DNA of 64,000 nt from Thinopyrum elongatum (GCA_011799875.1 CM022301.1:320434929-320498928), one strand, 5' to 3'. Positions 44,972-57,567 are shown, numbered from the stretch's first letter. Made by a program: numbers and translations. The notes: a model not told the origin generated them from the letters alone.

Positions 44972-46464
44972 TCAGCGGCCCTCGTCGGTCTTTTCTTTTG
45001 CTTCACTCCCTGTATCAGAACAATGAAGGGCCCCGAGGGGGCGTGTAAGGACCACGGCGCTTGTGCCTTTATTTTAATGTTTTCGGCTCACGCTTTCAGT
45101 TATACTTGCGTTCCTCGTTTGGGCATTGGTCACCTTTTTGATCTTGCGACAGCGTGTTGCTCTGCGTCGGCGGGACCCAGTCCCCAGGTGGGCTTCAGCC
45201 GTCGCTGGTATGCCAGGTCGCGATGCCGTGTGCAAGGCTAGGAGGTGAGCGACCCAAGGTCCAGTAAGAGCCCCTGAGGCACGATGCTCAGGAGGTCCCC
45301 CTTGGCGCTCAATCGACTATCGAAAGATTAAAAAAAGTGGGGGTCCCTTGCCCGAGCGAGGTCGTGAATGGATGAAAACGTTAGCGGCAAATCTCATGCT
45401 AGTGTGCGCAGGATAACTTAGCTTGGCGAGGTTGTGTTCCACGGTGATTCCTTCGTCGCGGAGGCGAGCTTCCCTGGAGCTCCCAACCTTGTGCATGTCC
45501 CCAGTTCTGCAATGGATTGGAATAAGCCCCTGCTAGAGGCGCGTGAGGAGATTGATGCCTGTCATATTCCAGAAAGCGGTCGAGCGAATGCTAGCGCCGA
45601 CAGGTCATGCCCTTTTCCCTGTGTTCCCCCACGAGACTGGCGATTCCCCTCCCTCTTCTCATGATAATGCTCTACCTCCTCAGGACGCGGCCCTGGAGCG
45701 GAGCTCAGCGGCCGCTGGTATGCCAGGTCGCGATGTCGTGGTCAAGGCCAGGGGGTGAGGGCCTGATAGCCAGTAGGAGCTCCTGAGTCGCGATGCTCAG
45801 GGCCCCCGTTTTAACGTGCAAGCGATTTGCGCAAAAGGGGAATGGCCCGCCTCGCGGAGGTGCTCGGTAAAGGCCATACCCGTCGTCACATGGAGTTTAG
45901 GGCAACTTTTACTTAGCCTTTTGCAAAATGTCAAAGCTGGAGCGTCGTAATCGTGATGTCTTGTCTCCTGAGGCCCCTACGAGTTAGTTAGTCATGAAAT
46001 GCAAGGGGCAACGCGTGCTTGCTGGTCTGCTCGTGATCATTCCGTGAGAAGATGAAGGCACTAAGGACCTGGTGAGGTGACGTGCACGGGGCCGGCCCAT
46101 GAGCTAGAGCTCAGTCTCTTAGATTTATCAGCGCTGCAGGGATGGACCCGAGCACAGGCGTCGTGCCGGTAGCCCCCTCGCACGGGACATTCAAGGGGAG
46201 AGCTGCCAACGCGCGGGGCTCGCAGAGGTGACTCCGGAGGCAATGCATATCCAGATGCAATGTTAACAACCAAAGTAGCTCGCGAAACATAACCGATTCA
46301 GGGTACATGAATTGAGACAATATAACCGGGGGAAGCGGTCCCTGACAGATCGAGGACAATGCGGCCCGAGGGGCGCCCTCAACTGCGCAAACCAAAAAGT
46401 CACCTGGCACCAGTGTTGTATGATCGTCGAGGTAGCTGGGGACGTGGGCTGCGGAAGTTGCTCC
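44972..46464 (-). other. Non-coding part of the second Tat copy with a duplicated motif
   Basis: No credible gene. Stretches of about 100 bp at about 45195-45300 and 45705-45810 are similar (both contain gctggtatgccaggtcgcga and further on gatgctcag), indicating an internal direct repeat about 510 bp apart. Confidence 0.65.
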
Positions 46465-46899
46465 TCACGAGCTGGGTGGCTCCGGAGGCCCACCGGGCTC
46501 GCGAGGGTCCAAAACCTCCTCTGACATGACCGCCTGGTGCCTGGCCTCGTGAGCCGCCAGAGCATGCTGCGCGAAGTGCTGGTACGTGGCGCCCATGTTC
46601 AGCAGGCCGAACGACATGCAGACGTAGTTGCAGGGGTAGCCCCCACTCTGGCCGACATGGGACGGCCAGAAGAGGTCCTGCGAAGCGGCCCTGTTGAGGC
46701 CTGGGATGTTGACACAGATGCGCAGCTCGCTACCCATGTCAGGGGCCGCAGCTGCACTGGGAGGCCGTGCGGGGCGGCGCTCACCACGCATGGCCCTTGC
46801 CTCCTGAAGCTCCTGGATGGCCTTGGTGATGAACTCTCGCGTGCCTTGCGCCTTGTTTGCGGGGGCGCGCACCGAAGCACGCCTCCAAGTGGTGCCCAA
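46465..46899 (-). pseudogene. RT remnant of the second Tat copy
   Basis: The - strand frame carries LRICVNIPGLNRAASQDLF (normally LRICVDF..LNKACPKD) directly followed by YVCMSFGLLNMGATYQHF (normally FVRMPFGLKNAGATFQ). The segment between these motifs and everything after, including YxDD, RNase H and integrase, is absent. Only about 90 codons of RT are recognisable. Confidence 0.7.
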
Positions 46900-46987
46900 A
46901 CACCTCCCTCGTCGCGCCGGTTAGGTCAGAGGCCCTCCAGACGAGAGCCCCCGAGCCCATCCTGAGGGGGGCGCTGGGCGCGCCTTC

Positions 46988-47566
46988 CTATGCGAGAGGA
47001 AAGGGCGCCCCAGCAGTGGGCGCGGGGCCTGAGGCACCGCCAGCGGGCGCTCCGGGCTCCTGACGGCCCTTGGGAAGGAGCTGCTTCTTCTTATTGCGGG
47101 TGGTTTCCGACGGTGGGATGGCGCCCTCGTCGTCTGGGCTGTCAGCCGCTATGGCTTGGTAGGCGTGCTCGAGGGAGCACACCGAATCCTTCTCATCGCA
47201 GGCGACCGTGATGATGCCGCTGCTCCCTGGCATCTTGAGGACGTTGTAACCATGGTGAGTTGCTGCCATGAACTTGGCGAGGGCCGGATACCCAAGGATG
47301 GCGTTGTACGGGAGGCTGATGTGGGCGACGTCAAAGTCAATGAGCTCGGTGTGGTAGTTGTCACGCTTGCCGAAGGTGACTGGGAGGCGTATCTGCCCAA
47401 GGGTGGAGCCATCGGTCACTCCTGAGAAGCGCTTGGTTGGCAGAAGCTGATCATAAGGCACTTGGAGCATCTCGAATGTCTCGACAGAGAGGACATTGAG
47501 CCCCGCGCCGCCATCGATGAGGGTCTTGGTGATGAGGACGTTGCTGATGGTGGGCGTGCAGATCAT
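46988..47566 (-). pseudogene. Protease of the second Tat copy
   Basis: The - strand frame has ITKTLIDGGAGLNVLSVETF with the active-site motif DGGAG, then SLPYNAILGYPALAKFMAAT, the same order as the first Tat copy. It continues into a Pro/Ala-rich tail (PAGGASGPAPTAGAPFPLA). The link to gag (47567-47678) has a frame change. Confidence 0.82.
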
Positions 47567-47678
47567 GGGAAGGGCGCTAGCGGCGGCTGAGCACTTGAGC
47601 TAGTCCATGGAGTCGAAAGTGATGGCGTGCTTTGACCACCTGAGGGGACGCTCGCCTCAAGCTTGGGGAGGGCCGCGT

Positions 47679-49529
47679 TCACCTCACGAGCGAACTGCTT
47701 GAAGATGCGATGCGATGTGTGGCTGGGGCCTGAGCTCCGCCCAGGATGCAAGCGATAGCGCGAGGCTCCTGGAAGCCCCCACCCCCATCATCTTGCCGGT
47801 TGTCGTCGTTTCTCATTGGCGGCGGCGGTAGCGGAGGGAGGCCGGCATTGCCCTGAGGACGAACCTCACGAGGCTGGTCACGCCAGGGCCCGTTGCGAGG
47901 CTCATCACGCCAGCGGTCCTCACGAGGCAGGTCGCGCCAGTCCTGGCGAGGGTCGCGGTTGTCCCAGTGGCCTCCATCGCGGCCTCCTCCACGGCCGTAG
48001 CCACGGTGAGCCCGCTCGGGGCGGTGGCTAAGGCACCCCTCACGGAGGGCCCTGAGCTCCTGGCAGTCATTGGTGTTGTGGCTGTGGACGTTGTGGAAGA
48101 TGCAGAACGGGCGGTTGCCCCGGGGAGGTTCATCGTGGTCGCAACCACGCTTCATCTCGGGTTCAGCCGCAAGCACGGCGGGACCCTTGCGCTTTGCCTC
48201 CTTAGCATTGGCCTTCTTGTCTTCAGGAGTGGCCTCCGAAAGCTCAAGGAGGGAGAGGCGGCCCTCCTCGGCCCTTGCGCACTTGTTCGCCAGGTTGAAC
48301 ATCTCTAGGGCCGAGCACAGGTCCTCGTTGATGGCGAGCTCCTCCTTCATCTTGACGTCCCGGACGCCTTCAGAGAACGCCGAGATGATGGCCTCATCCG
48401 ATGCCTTCGGGATCCTGAAGCGGACATTCGTGAAGCGCTATATGTACTTGTGCAAGGTTTCGCCTGGCTGCTGCTTCACGCGCCGCAGGTCACCCACTGT
48501 AGGAGCGCGGTCTCGTGTGCCCTGGAAGTTGGCGATGAAGTGCTCACGGAGCTCCTCCCAGGAGGAGATCGACCCCTCCGGGAGGTTCAGGAGCCAAGAG
48601 CGCGCGCCGTCCTTGAGGGCCATGGGGAACTATTTCGCCATGACCTTGTCGTCTCCGCTTGCCGCTTCGATGCTCAGCGCATAGAGCTGGAGGAATTCTG
48701 CGGGGTCGGGAGTGCCGTCGTAGCGCGAAGGCAGATCCGGCTTGAACTTACCGGGCCAGAAGACACGGTGCAGCTCCGGGGAGAAGGCACGGCAACCCGC
48801 CGCACTCACGGGCGCCGCGTGCGCGAGGGGAGCCCGGCCTTGACATCCGCGCGCCGCAGCCTCGGGCAGTGCGTGGTCTTGGTGCTGGCGCAGCGGCGCT
48901 GGGAGCACGCGCGCATCGGCTTGCGGCCGCTCGACCACCTGGCAGCTTGCTTCATCGCGCGCCGGCGCTCCGCGCGACGGGTCGCGCCGGGGCGCGTCGC
49001 ACCTTGGCTCAGGGTCGGCGCCGCGCAGTGGAGGAGGAGGAGGCGCACTGTGAGCCTCGTCACCCGCCTGAGATGGCAGGAGAGGGAGCGAGCGGGATTG
49101 TGCAGGGGCCTCGCCGGCGGCGTTAACGAGCTCGGTGATGCGGCCAAGCCAGTAGTCGTAGAGGTCGTTGGCGGGGCGATAACGTAGGACCTCGCGCGCC
49201 ATGAGCAGCACAACCTGCGTGTTTGCCGGCCCGCGGCGAGTGTGGGAGGACGACGCCGTGGCTGGAGTAGGCGACGGAGTAGCTGTATGGCCGTCACGCC
49301 GCACGAAGGGTGGCAACGACAAATCCTGCTGCTCGCGAGTAGCGCGGTCAGTGGCAGCCTTAGCCACGGGGGAGATAGAGCGGCGAGAAGCACCATTGCC
49401 CACGGGTGCCGTCTGGGTGACACGAGCGGCTCGGCGCGGACATGGCGTGCATCGGCCATGGGAGCGATGGAGCGAAGGTGAAGCGAAGGTGGAAGAAGGA
49501 CTTCGACACGCCCCTACCTGGCACGCCAA
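47679..49529 (-). pseudogene. Gag of the second Tat copy
   Basis: Three frames on the - strand: 49529-48630, 48623-48438 and 48350-47679, separated by stops and small shifts. The N-terminus is Arg/Pro-rich. Capsid: KFKPDLPSRYDGTPDPAEFL (about 48750-48690) and WLLNLPEGSISSWEELREHF. Zinc motif: FCIFHNVHSHNTNDC (about 48115). An Arg/Asp/Trp-rich repeat (DWRDLPREDRWRDEP) follows. The first listed codon is TTG in the primer site and is not a real start. Confidence 0.8.
49511..49528 (-). other. Primer-binding site of the second Tat copy
   Basis: On the - strand TGGCGTGCCAGGTAGGGG, two bases from the LTR. Confidence 0.85.
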
Positions 49530-49530
49530 A

Positions 49531-50401
49531 TGTCAAATTCAGGGCTCCGCAGACCCAAGAAGGTTCGAACTCTGGGGCGTGTGCGAAGATCTCAACCTCT
49601 CAATCCTCGAGCTCGTCACCCTATAGCCTAGCCTAGCCTAATTCGTGTGAGCGGGGAAGAAGATGAACACGGCAGTTTACCCAGGTTTGGGCCACCTTGC
49701 GGTGTAAAAACCATACTCCTGCTTTGTGGTGGATTGACCTCACGAGGAGGTTGAGGATGAACTAGTACAGTGGATGAGCTGCCTTGCGAGGGCTCGGGGG
49801 TGAGAATGAGTCGCCCCCTCTACGGTGGTGGCTAACCTATATTTATAGTGGCCTCGGTCCTCTTCCCTGGAAACTTAGGCGGGAAGGGATACCACAACGG
49901 CCAATTTGAAAGGGGGCAAGAGGTGCACCCTATCCTGACAAAAGGTGGTCTTCTCATGCAAAGCTTCTGGTCGTGATGTAGCAGTGGGCTCGGCGATGAC
50001 ATCCATCCTGCCAAGCTCGTGTTCTTGGTCTTGTGGCACCGGAATGGAAACCTTTGGAGGGCTCCTTGGGAACCCACGTCTGTCCTTGCTCCCTTAGCAC
50101 CGAAAGGGAAACTGTCTCCTCTGCACCCGCTGGCGCCCGCCTGGCCTTGGTCATCATGTCTCACGTCATCGCAGCCTCGTGAGGATGGGCACTTGCATAG
50201 GAAACTCCGCTCCTCGGGAGGCAGCCTGGCGAGGCCACTCCTCTGGAGGTCTTGGTGTCGTCCGCCTCGCGAGGCCAGGGGGCCCTCGCGAGGGTCTTGT
50301 CTAGGTAGTCTTGCAGATGGACCATACCAGGCCGTCGAAGGAGCCACGCCGTGGGCTGTAGGCAGGCAAGTTTGGGTACCCTGGTTCCCAAAATGCTGAC
50401 A
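49531..50401 (-). repeat. 5' LTR of the second Tat copy
   Basis: 871 bp, starting on the + strand TGTCAAATTCAGGG and ending AATGCTGACA. It has a few percent visible differences from the copy at 42942. Confidence 0.92.
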
Positions 50402-50406
50402 GAACC

Positions 50407-50809
50407 TACTATTAAGATTAAAATTAAAGATTATGAGTGCAATGCTTTGTGTGATTTGGGTGCTAGCGTTTCCACTACTCCAAAAACTTTATGTGATGTG
50501 CTAGGTTTCCGTGAATTTGATGATTGTTCTTTGAATTTGCATCTAGCGGATTCCACTATTAAGAAACCTATGGGAAGAATTAATGATGTTCTTATTGTTG
50601 CAAATAGGAATTATGTGCCCATAGATTTTATTGTGCTTGATATAGATTGCAATCCTACATGTCCTATTATTCTTGGTAGACCTTTCATTAGAATGATTGG
50701 TGCAATTATTGATATGAAAGAAGGAAACATTAGATTTCAATTTCAGTTAAGGAGGGCATGGAACACTTTCCAAGAAAGAAAATTAAGTTGCCATATGAAT
50801 CTATTATGA
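50407..50809 (+). pseudogene. Protease-like domain of the Sabrina-like element
   Basis: Continues the gag frame cut at 42941. It contains NALCDLGASVSTTPKTL, where DLGAS replaces the retropepsin DTGA/DSGA core, and PIILGRPFIRMIGAIIDM, the flap/C-terminal motif. It ends at TGA 50807-50809. No RT follows, so this is where coding ends in the element. Confidence 0.82.
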
Positions 50810-53504
50810 GGGCTACTTATGTATTGCATACCAAAGATGACAATCCCTAGATCTATGTTTTATGCCTAGCTAGGGGCGTTAAACAATAGCGCTTGTTGGG
50901 AGGCAACCCAATTTTATTTTTATGTTTTTTGTTTTTGGTTCTGTTTTTCAATAAATACACATTATTACCTCTGTAGTAATTGTGTTTTGGTGTTTTAATT
51001 AGTGTTTGAGCCACGTAAGACCTTTGGGATGGTCTACGGTGATAGTTGATTTGATCTTGCTGAAAAACAGAAACTTTTGCGCTCATTGCCAAAAATTTAA
51101 AAAATCACAGAAAAGTGCTTTTGATCTGAATGTTTACACAAGATTGATATACACATTTCCTAAATTGTTCTAATTTTTCAGAATTTTTGGAGTTACAGAA
51201 GTATACGAAATTTCCAAATTACTACAGACTGTTCTGTTTTTTGACAGATTCTGTTTTCTATGTGTTGTTTGCTTATTTTGATGAATCTATGGGTAGTATC
51301 GGGGGGTATGAACCATGGAGAAGTTGGAATATAGTAGATATAACATCAATATAAATTAAGAATGATTTCACAACAGTACCAAAAGTGGTGATTATTCTAT
51401 TATACTGACGGATCTTATGAGTTTTCTGTTGAGTTTTGTGTTGTGAAGTTTTCAAGTTTTGGGTAAAGATTTGATGGACAACGGAATAAGGAGTGGCAAG
51501 AGCCTAAGCTTGGGGATGCCCAAGGCACCCCCAAGGTAATATTCAAGGACAACCAAGCATCTAAGCTTCGGGGCATCCCCTCTTTTGTCTTCAATCCATC
51601 GGTAAATTTACTTGAGGCTATATTTTTATTCACCACATGATATGTGTTTTGCTTGGAGCGTCTTGTATGATATGAGTTTTGATTTTTAGTTTGCCACAAT
51701 CAACCTTGCTGTACACACCTTTTGATAGGGACACACATTAATCATGAATTTATTAAAATACTCTATGTGCTTCACTTATATCTTTTGAGCTAGGCAGTTT
51801 GCTCTAGTGCTTCACTTATATCTTTTTAGAGCACGACGGTGGCTTTATTTTATAGAAATTGATGAACTATCATGCTTCACTTATGTTATTTTGAGAGTCT
51901 TAAACAGCATGGTAATTTGCTTAGGTTATGAAATTAGTCCTAATATGATGGGCATCCAAGAGGGATATAATAAAAACTTTCATATAAAGAGCATTGAATA
52001 GATGAGAAGTTTGATTCCTTGCATTTGTTTTGAGATATAAAGATGGTGATATTATAGTCATGCTAGTGAGTAATTGTGGATTGGTAGAAATACTTGTGTT
52101 AAAGTTTGTGATTCCCGTAGCATGCACGTATGGTGAACCGTTATGTGATGAAGTCGGAGCATGATTTATTTTTTGATTGTCTTCCTTATGAGTGGCGGTC
52201 GAGAACAAGTGATGGTCTTTTCCTACCAATCTATCCCCTAGGAGCATGCATGTAGTACTTTGTTTCGATGGCTAATAAATTTTTGCAATATGTATGTGAG
52301 TTCTTTATGACTAATGTTGAGTCCACGGATTATATGCACTCTCACCCTTCCACCATTGCTAGCCTCTCTAGTACCACGCAACTTTCGCCGGTGCATTAAA
52401 CCCACCATATACCCTTCCTCAAAATAGCCACCATACCTACCTATTATTGCATATCGATAGCCATTCCAAGATATATTGCCATGCAACTTCCACCGTTCCG
52501 TTTTATTTTGACACGCACCATCATTGTCATATTGCTTTGCATGATCATGTAGTTGGCATAGTATTTGTGGCAAGGCCACCGTGCATATTTTTTATACATG
52601 TCACTCTTGATCATTGCACATCCCGGTACACCGCTAGAGGCATTCATATAGAGTCATATCTTGTTCTAGTATTGAGTTGTAATTCTTGAGTTGTAAGTAA
52701 ATAAAAGTGTGATGATCATCATTATTAGAGCATTGTCCCATGTGAGGAAAGGATGATGGAAGCTATGATCCCTCACAAGTTGGGATGAGTCTCCGAACTT
52801 TATAAAAAAATAAAAGAGGCCAAAGAAGCCCAAACAAAAAAATGAGAGAAAAGAGAGAAGGGACAATGTTACTATCCTTTTTCCACACTTGTTGTTCAAA
52901 GTAGCACCATGATCTTCATGATAGAGAGTCTCCTATTTTGTCACTTTCATATACTAGTGGGAATTTTTAATTATATAGAACTTGGCTTGTATATTCCAAT
53001 GATGGGCTTCCTCAAATTGCCCTAGGTCTTCATGAGCAAGCAAGTTGGATGCACACCCACTTAGTTTCTTTTTTGATCTTTCATACACTTATAGCTCTAA
53101 TGCATCCGTTGCATGGCAATCCCTACTCACTTGCATCGATATCAATTGATGGGCATCTCCAAAGCCCATTAATTTGCCTAGTTGATGTGAGACTTTCTCC
53201 TTCTTTTTATCTTCTCCACAACCACCATATTCTATTCCACCCATAGTGATATATCCATAGCTCACGCTCATGTATTTCGTGAAAGTTGAAAAAGTTTGAG
53301 AACATCAAAAGTATGAAACAATTGCTTGGCTTGTCATCGGGGTTGTGCATGATGAAATACTTTGTGCGATGAAGATGGAGCATAGCCAGACTATATGATT
53401 TTGTAGGGATAACTTTCTTTGGCCATGTTATCTTGAGAAGACATGATTGCTTTATTAGTATGCTTGAAGTATTATTGTTTTTATGTCAATATTAAACTTT
53501 TGTT
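50810..53504 (+). other. Long non-coding 3' region of the Sabrina-like element
   Basis: 2.7 kb of AT-rich sequence. Open frames here are short, overlap on both strands and show no motif. In the related full-length elements I would expect a polypurine tract and the LTR start TGATAC near 53500; both are missing (see the 3' LTR). Confidence 0.8.
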
Positions 53505-55052
53505 TTGATTGTTCCATGCTATTATATTATCTGTTTTGGATGTTTTATATGCATTAGTATGCTATTTTATATTATTTTGGGACTAACCTATTAACCTAGA
53601 GCCCAGTGCCAGTTTCTGTTTTTTCCTTGGTTTTGAGTTTTACAGAAAAGGAATATCAAATGGAGTCCAAACGGAATAAAACTTTCGCGATGATTTTTCT
53701 TGGACCATAAGACACCCAGAAGACTTGGGGAGGGGTCAGAAGACTCACGAGGAGCCCACAAGCCCTCAGGGCGCGCCCCCTGGCTTGTGGACCCCTCGGG
53801 AGTCCCCCAACCCTAATCTTTGCACTATAAATTCCCAAATATTCCCCCAACATCAGAAGCGTCCACCAAAATACTTTTCCGCCGCCGCAATCCTCTGTTA
53901 CCGTGAGATCCCATCTTGGGGCCTTTTCCGGCGATCTGCCGAAGGGGGATTCGATCACGGAGGGCCTCTACATCAACCTTGCTGCCCTTCCGATGATGTG
54001 TGAGTAGTTTACCACAGACCTACGGGTCCATAGCTAGTAGCTAGATGGCTTCTTCTCTCTCTTTGATCTTCAATACAAAGTTCTCCTCCATGTTCTTAGA
54101 GATCTATTCAATGTAATACTTTTTTGCGGTGTGTTTGTTGAGATCCGATGAATTGTGGATTTATGATCAGATTATTTATGAATATTTTTTGAGTCTTCTC
54201 TGAACTCTTTTATGCATGATTAAGATATCTTTGTATTTCTCTTCAAACTATCGGTTTGGTTTGGCCAACTAGATTGGTTTTTCTTGCAATGGGAGAGGTG
54301 CTTAGTTTTTCTTGCAATGGGTTCAATCTTGCGGTGTCCTCACCCAGTGACAGAAGGGGTAGGGAGGCACGTATTGTATTGTTGCCATCAAGGATAAAAA
54401 AGATGGGGTTTATATCATATTGCTTGAGTTTATCCCTCTACATCATGTCATCTTACTTAAGGCGTTACTCCGTTCTTATGAACTTAATACTCTAGATGCA
54501 TGCTGGATAGCGGTCGATGTGTCGAGTAATAGTAGTAGATGCAGGCAGGAGTCGGTCCACTTGTCACGGACGTGATGCCTATATTCATGATCATTGCCTT
54601 AGATATCGTCATAACTTTGCGCTTTTCTATCAATTGCTCAACAGTAATTTGTTTACCCACCGTATGCTATCTTCAAGAGAGAAGCCTCTAGTGAAACCTA
54701 TGGCCCCCGGGTCTATTTTCCATCATATATTTTCAGATTTATAAACCAAAAAACCCAAAAATACCTTGCTGCAATTTATTTATTTTTACTTTAGTTTGCT
54801 CTTTTATTTATCTTTTATACCTATCTCTATTAGATCTAACTCTTGTTCATGACCGTGAAGGGATTGACAACCCCTTTTTCGCATTGAGTGCAAGTTTTTG
54901 TTAGTTTGTGCAGGTGCATAGATTGGAGACTTGCTTCTGCCTCCTACTGGATTGATACCTTGGTTCTTAACTGAGGGAAATACTTATCTCTACTTTGCTG
55001 CATCATCCTTTCCTCTTCAAGGAAAAAATCAACGCAAGCTCAAGAAGTAGCA
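53505..55052 (+). repeat. 3' LTR of the Sabrina-like element, 5' end deleted
   Basis: The sequence from TTTTGATTGTTCCATGC on matches the 5' LTR from about base 29 onward. The preceding TGATACGTCTCCAACG... and the polypurine tract are gone. The junction falls in TTTTGATT, present on both sides of the inferred deletion. It ends AAGAAGTAGCA and is followed by GCAAC. Confidence 0.88.
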
Positions 55053-55057
55053 GCAAC

Positions 55058-56718
55058 CATCAGAGTGCATTTATCGCTGGGATATCATTACACGACAACT
55101 TCATGCTCGTGCAGTGGACGGCCCGCCGGCTACACGCGCTGCAAGATCCTACGGTCATGGTGAAACTTGACATATCCAAGGCTTTCGACTCCATCCAATG
55201 GCCATTCCTACTTGAGGTTTTGCACCAAATGGGCTTCGGGTAGAGATGGATTACATGGATTTGCGGGCTACTTTTAACTTCTTCGAAAAGGGTCACGGTA
55301 AATGGTAGGCCAGGCGAAACCATCTTCAACTGCCGAGGGCTGCGGCAAGGGGGCCGATCTCTCCTATGATCTTCATCTTATGCATGGAGCCACTCCACAG
55401 GCTGTTCAAAAGAGCAACGGATGCCGGCCTACTAGCTCCCCTTGCGCGCTCTGGCCTCAAGCAAAGGCTCTCCATGTTTGCAGATGATGTAATCGTCTTC
55501 CTCAAGCCAAGATCATTGGAGCTCTCTGCATGCTCATCCATCCTTGGCCTGTTCGGGCATGCATGTGGGCTTCATGTTAACCTCACCAAGACCGCGGCCC
55601 TTCCGATCAGGTGTGCTCAAGAGGAAATGCAACTCGTGCGCAATATCCTTGGATGCTCGACCGCTGAATTCCCATGCAAGTACCCGGGTCTCCCCCTTTC
55701 CATCAGGAAGCAAACGGCAGCTCAGTTCCGAGGTCTTGTGGGATAACTTGCCGGACACCTGCCGCACTGGAAAGTGACAACCCTACCACCGAGCAGCAGG
55801 CTCCTGCTCATGCAATCCGTCCTCACGGCAATCCCGATTCATTCGATGCTGGCATTGGGCCTCCCACCGAAAACGGTCACGGCGATGATCAAAATCTGAT
55901 ATAGTTTCCTTTGGAGCGGCAAGGCAGAGGCCGGAGGAGGCACGTGCGTAGTTGCATGGGATGTCGTGTGACTGCCAAAGTGGGCCGATGGCCAAGGCGT
56001 CCTGGATATGCGATGGATGAATGTGGCATTACAGACGAAGTGGCTATGGCAAAAGAAAATGGACAACTCCAGACCTTGGGCAGAGTTTGACTTATCCGTG
56101 CCCAAAGAATTGAAACAACTCTTCCAAGCGGCTGCTCGAGTAGCATTGGGAGACAGCAAAGACACTTTGTTTTGGGAAGACCATTGGCTACAAGGATTTC
56201 GAGTTCAAGAGCTTGCACCACGGCTGTATGAGCGTGCATCTACATGCGCGGGGAGCTCTAGAACGGTCCATGATGTCGTGAGCATGGGCGCGTGATGTTG
56301 GGCCGTCCATCGACCTGGCTACCTTGGAGCAATTTATGATGATGTGGCCCATGGTTGCGAGCATCCAGCTTGATGATCAGCAACATGACACCACCACCTG
56401 GACTTGGAGCAAAGACGGGTAGTTCTCGGTCAGTTCGACATACCAGGCGAACTTTTGGGGACTTGAGGTTTCTCCCACGACCACTTTCACTTGGGCCTCG
56501 CGGGCCCCACCAAGATGCAGGTTCTTCTCTTGGCTAGCCACCAAGAATAGGTGCTGGTCCTCAGACCGGTTGGCGCGGAGAGGATTGCGACACCAGGCAT
56601 CATGCCTGCTATGCGATCAGCACGAAGAAACAATCAACCATCTACTTTTACATTGCGTATTTGCACGAGACGTGTGGTCGAGGATCTTGCCTACGTTAGT
56701 CATGGGGCACGCCGAACC
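55058..56718 (+). pseudogene. LINE ORF2, RT palm to zinc-binding region
   Basis: Encodes HQSAFIAGISLHDNFMLVQ, VMVKLDISKAFDSIQWPFLL (catalytic Asp), FNCRGLRQGG, then LSMFADDVIVFLKP (FADD active site, about 55474-55515). Downstream are YPGLPLSIRK, WLWQKKMDNSRPWAEF and, at about 56520-56700, the C-terminal zinc-binding region (LLCDQHEETINHLLLHC). Stops near 55241, 55744, 55901 and 56293 and frameshifts make it non-functional. Cut at 56718 by the - strand Athila-type element. Confidence 0.9.
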
Positions 56719-57567
56719 TAATAACCCACAAATATAGGGGATCGCAGTAGTTTTCGAGGGTAGAGTATTCAACCCAAATTTATAGATTCAACACAAGGGG
56801 AGCCAAAGAATATTTGCAAGTATTAGCAGTTGAGTTGTCAATTCAACCACACCTGGAGATTAAATATCTGCAGCAAAGTGATCAGTAGCATAGTAATATG
56901 ATAGTTTTGATAGCAGTGGTAACAGTAATAGTAACGGTAACAGTGGTACCAATGATTTTGTAGCAGTTGTAACAGTAGCAATAGCAATAGTAACTTAACA
57001 AGAACAATATATGGAAAACTCGTAGGCATTGGATCGGTGAATTCGTTGGATGATATTCTTCATATAACAGTCATAACCTAGGGTGATACAAAACTAGCTC
57101 CAGTTCATAGTAGGCATGTATTCCGTAAATAGTCATACGTGCTTATGGAAAAGAACTTGCATGGCATCTTTTGTCCTACCCTCCCATGGCAGCGGGGTCC
57201 ATAAGGAAACTAAGGGATATAAGGCCTCATTTTAATAGAGAACCGGAACAAAGCTTTAACACATAGTGAATACATGAACTCCTCAAACTACGGTCATCAC
57301 CGAAAAGTATCCCAATTACTGTCACACTGGGGTTTACGGATCATAACACATAATAGGTGAATATGACTTGCAAGATCGGATCTAGAACATAGATATAATG
57401 GTGAAAATATAAATGGTTCAGATCTGAAATCATGGCACTCGGGCCCTAGTGACAAGCATTAAGCATAGCAAAGTCATAACAACATCAATCTCAGAACATA
57501 GTGGATACTAGGGATCAAGCCCTAACAAAACTAACCTGATTACATGATGAATCTCATCCAACTCCTC
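56719..57567 (-). repeat. Partial 3' LTR of the Fatima-like element
   Basis: Matches the first about 850 bp (in + coordinates) of 59446-60860, up to atccaactcctc, where sequence changes to gag. It includes a simple GTAACAGTA-type repeat near 56915-56998. Confidence 0.9.

Larger units (their letters stand above)
42942..50401 (-). mobile_element. Tat-lineage element with pol deletion and antisense B3 gene (second Tat copy)
   Basis: LTRs 42942-43811 and 49531-50401 (870 and 871 bp) with a perfect GAACC duplication (42937-42941 and 50402-50406). On the - strand it reads: LTR, primer site, gag (49529-47680), protease (47566-46988), a short RT scrap (46899-46465), non-coding sequence, then, antisense, a B3-domain frame, and the 3' LTR. 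RNase H and integrase are missing, so it cannot move by itself. It is antisense to its Sabrina-like host, as the first Tat copy is to its own host. Confidence 0.92.
39500..55052 (+). mobile_element. Sabrina-like Athila-lineage element without RT (non-autonomous)
   Basis: 5' LTR 39500-41065 begins TGATACGTCTCCAACGTATC. The 3' LTR (about 53505-55052) lacks its first bases. The flanking sites are GCAAA (39495-39499) and GCAAC (55053-55057). Primer site TGGCGCCGTTGCCGGGG. Internal coding is limited to gag and a protease-like domain. After the protease stop at 50809, 2.7 kb remain with no RT, RNase H or integrase on either strand. It is split at 42942-50401 by the second Tat copy. Mobility would have depended on a related autonomous Athila element. 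Confidence 0.9.

Noticed and set aside
47967..49626. + strand frames opposite the second Tat gag (up to 245 codons)
   Set aside because: Shadow frames of Arg-rich gag sequence, with no motif.
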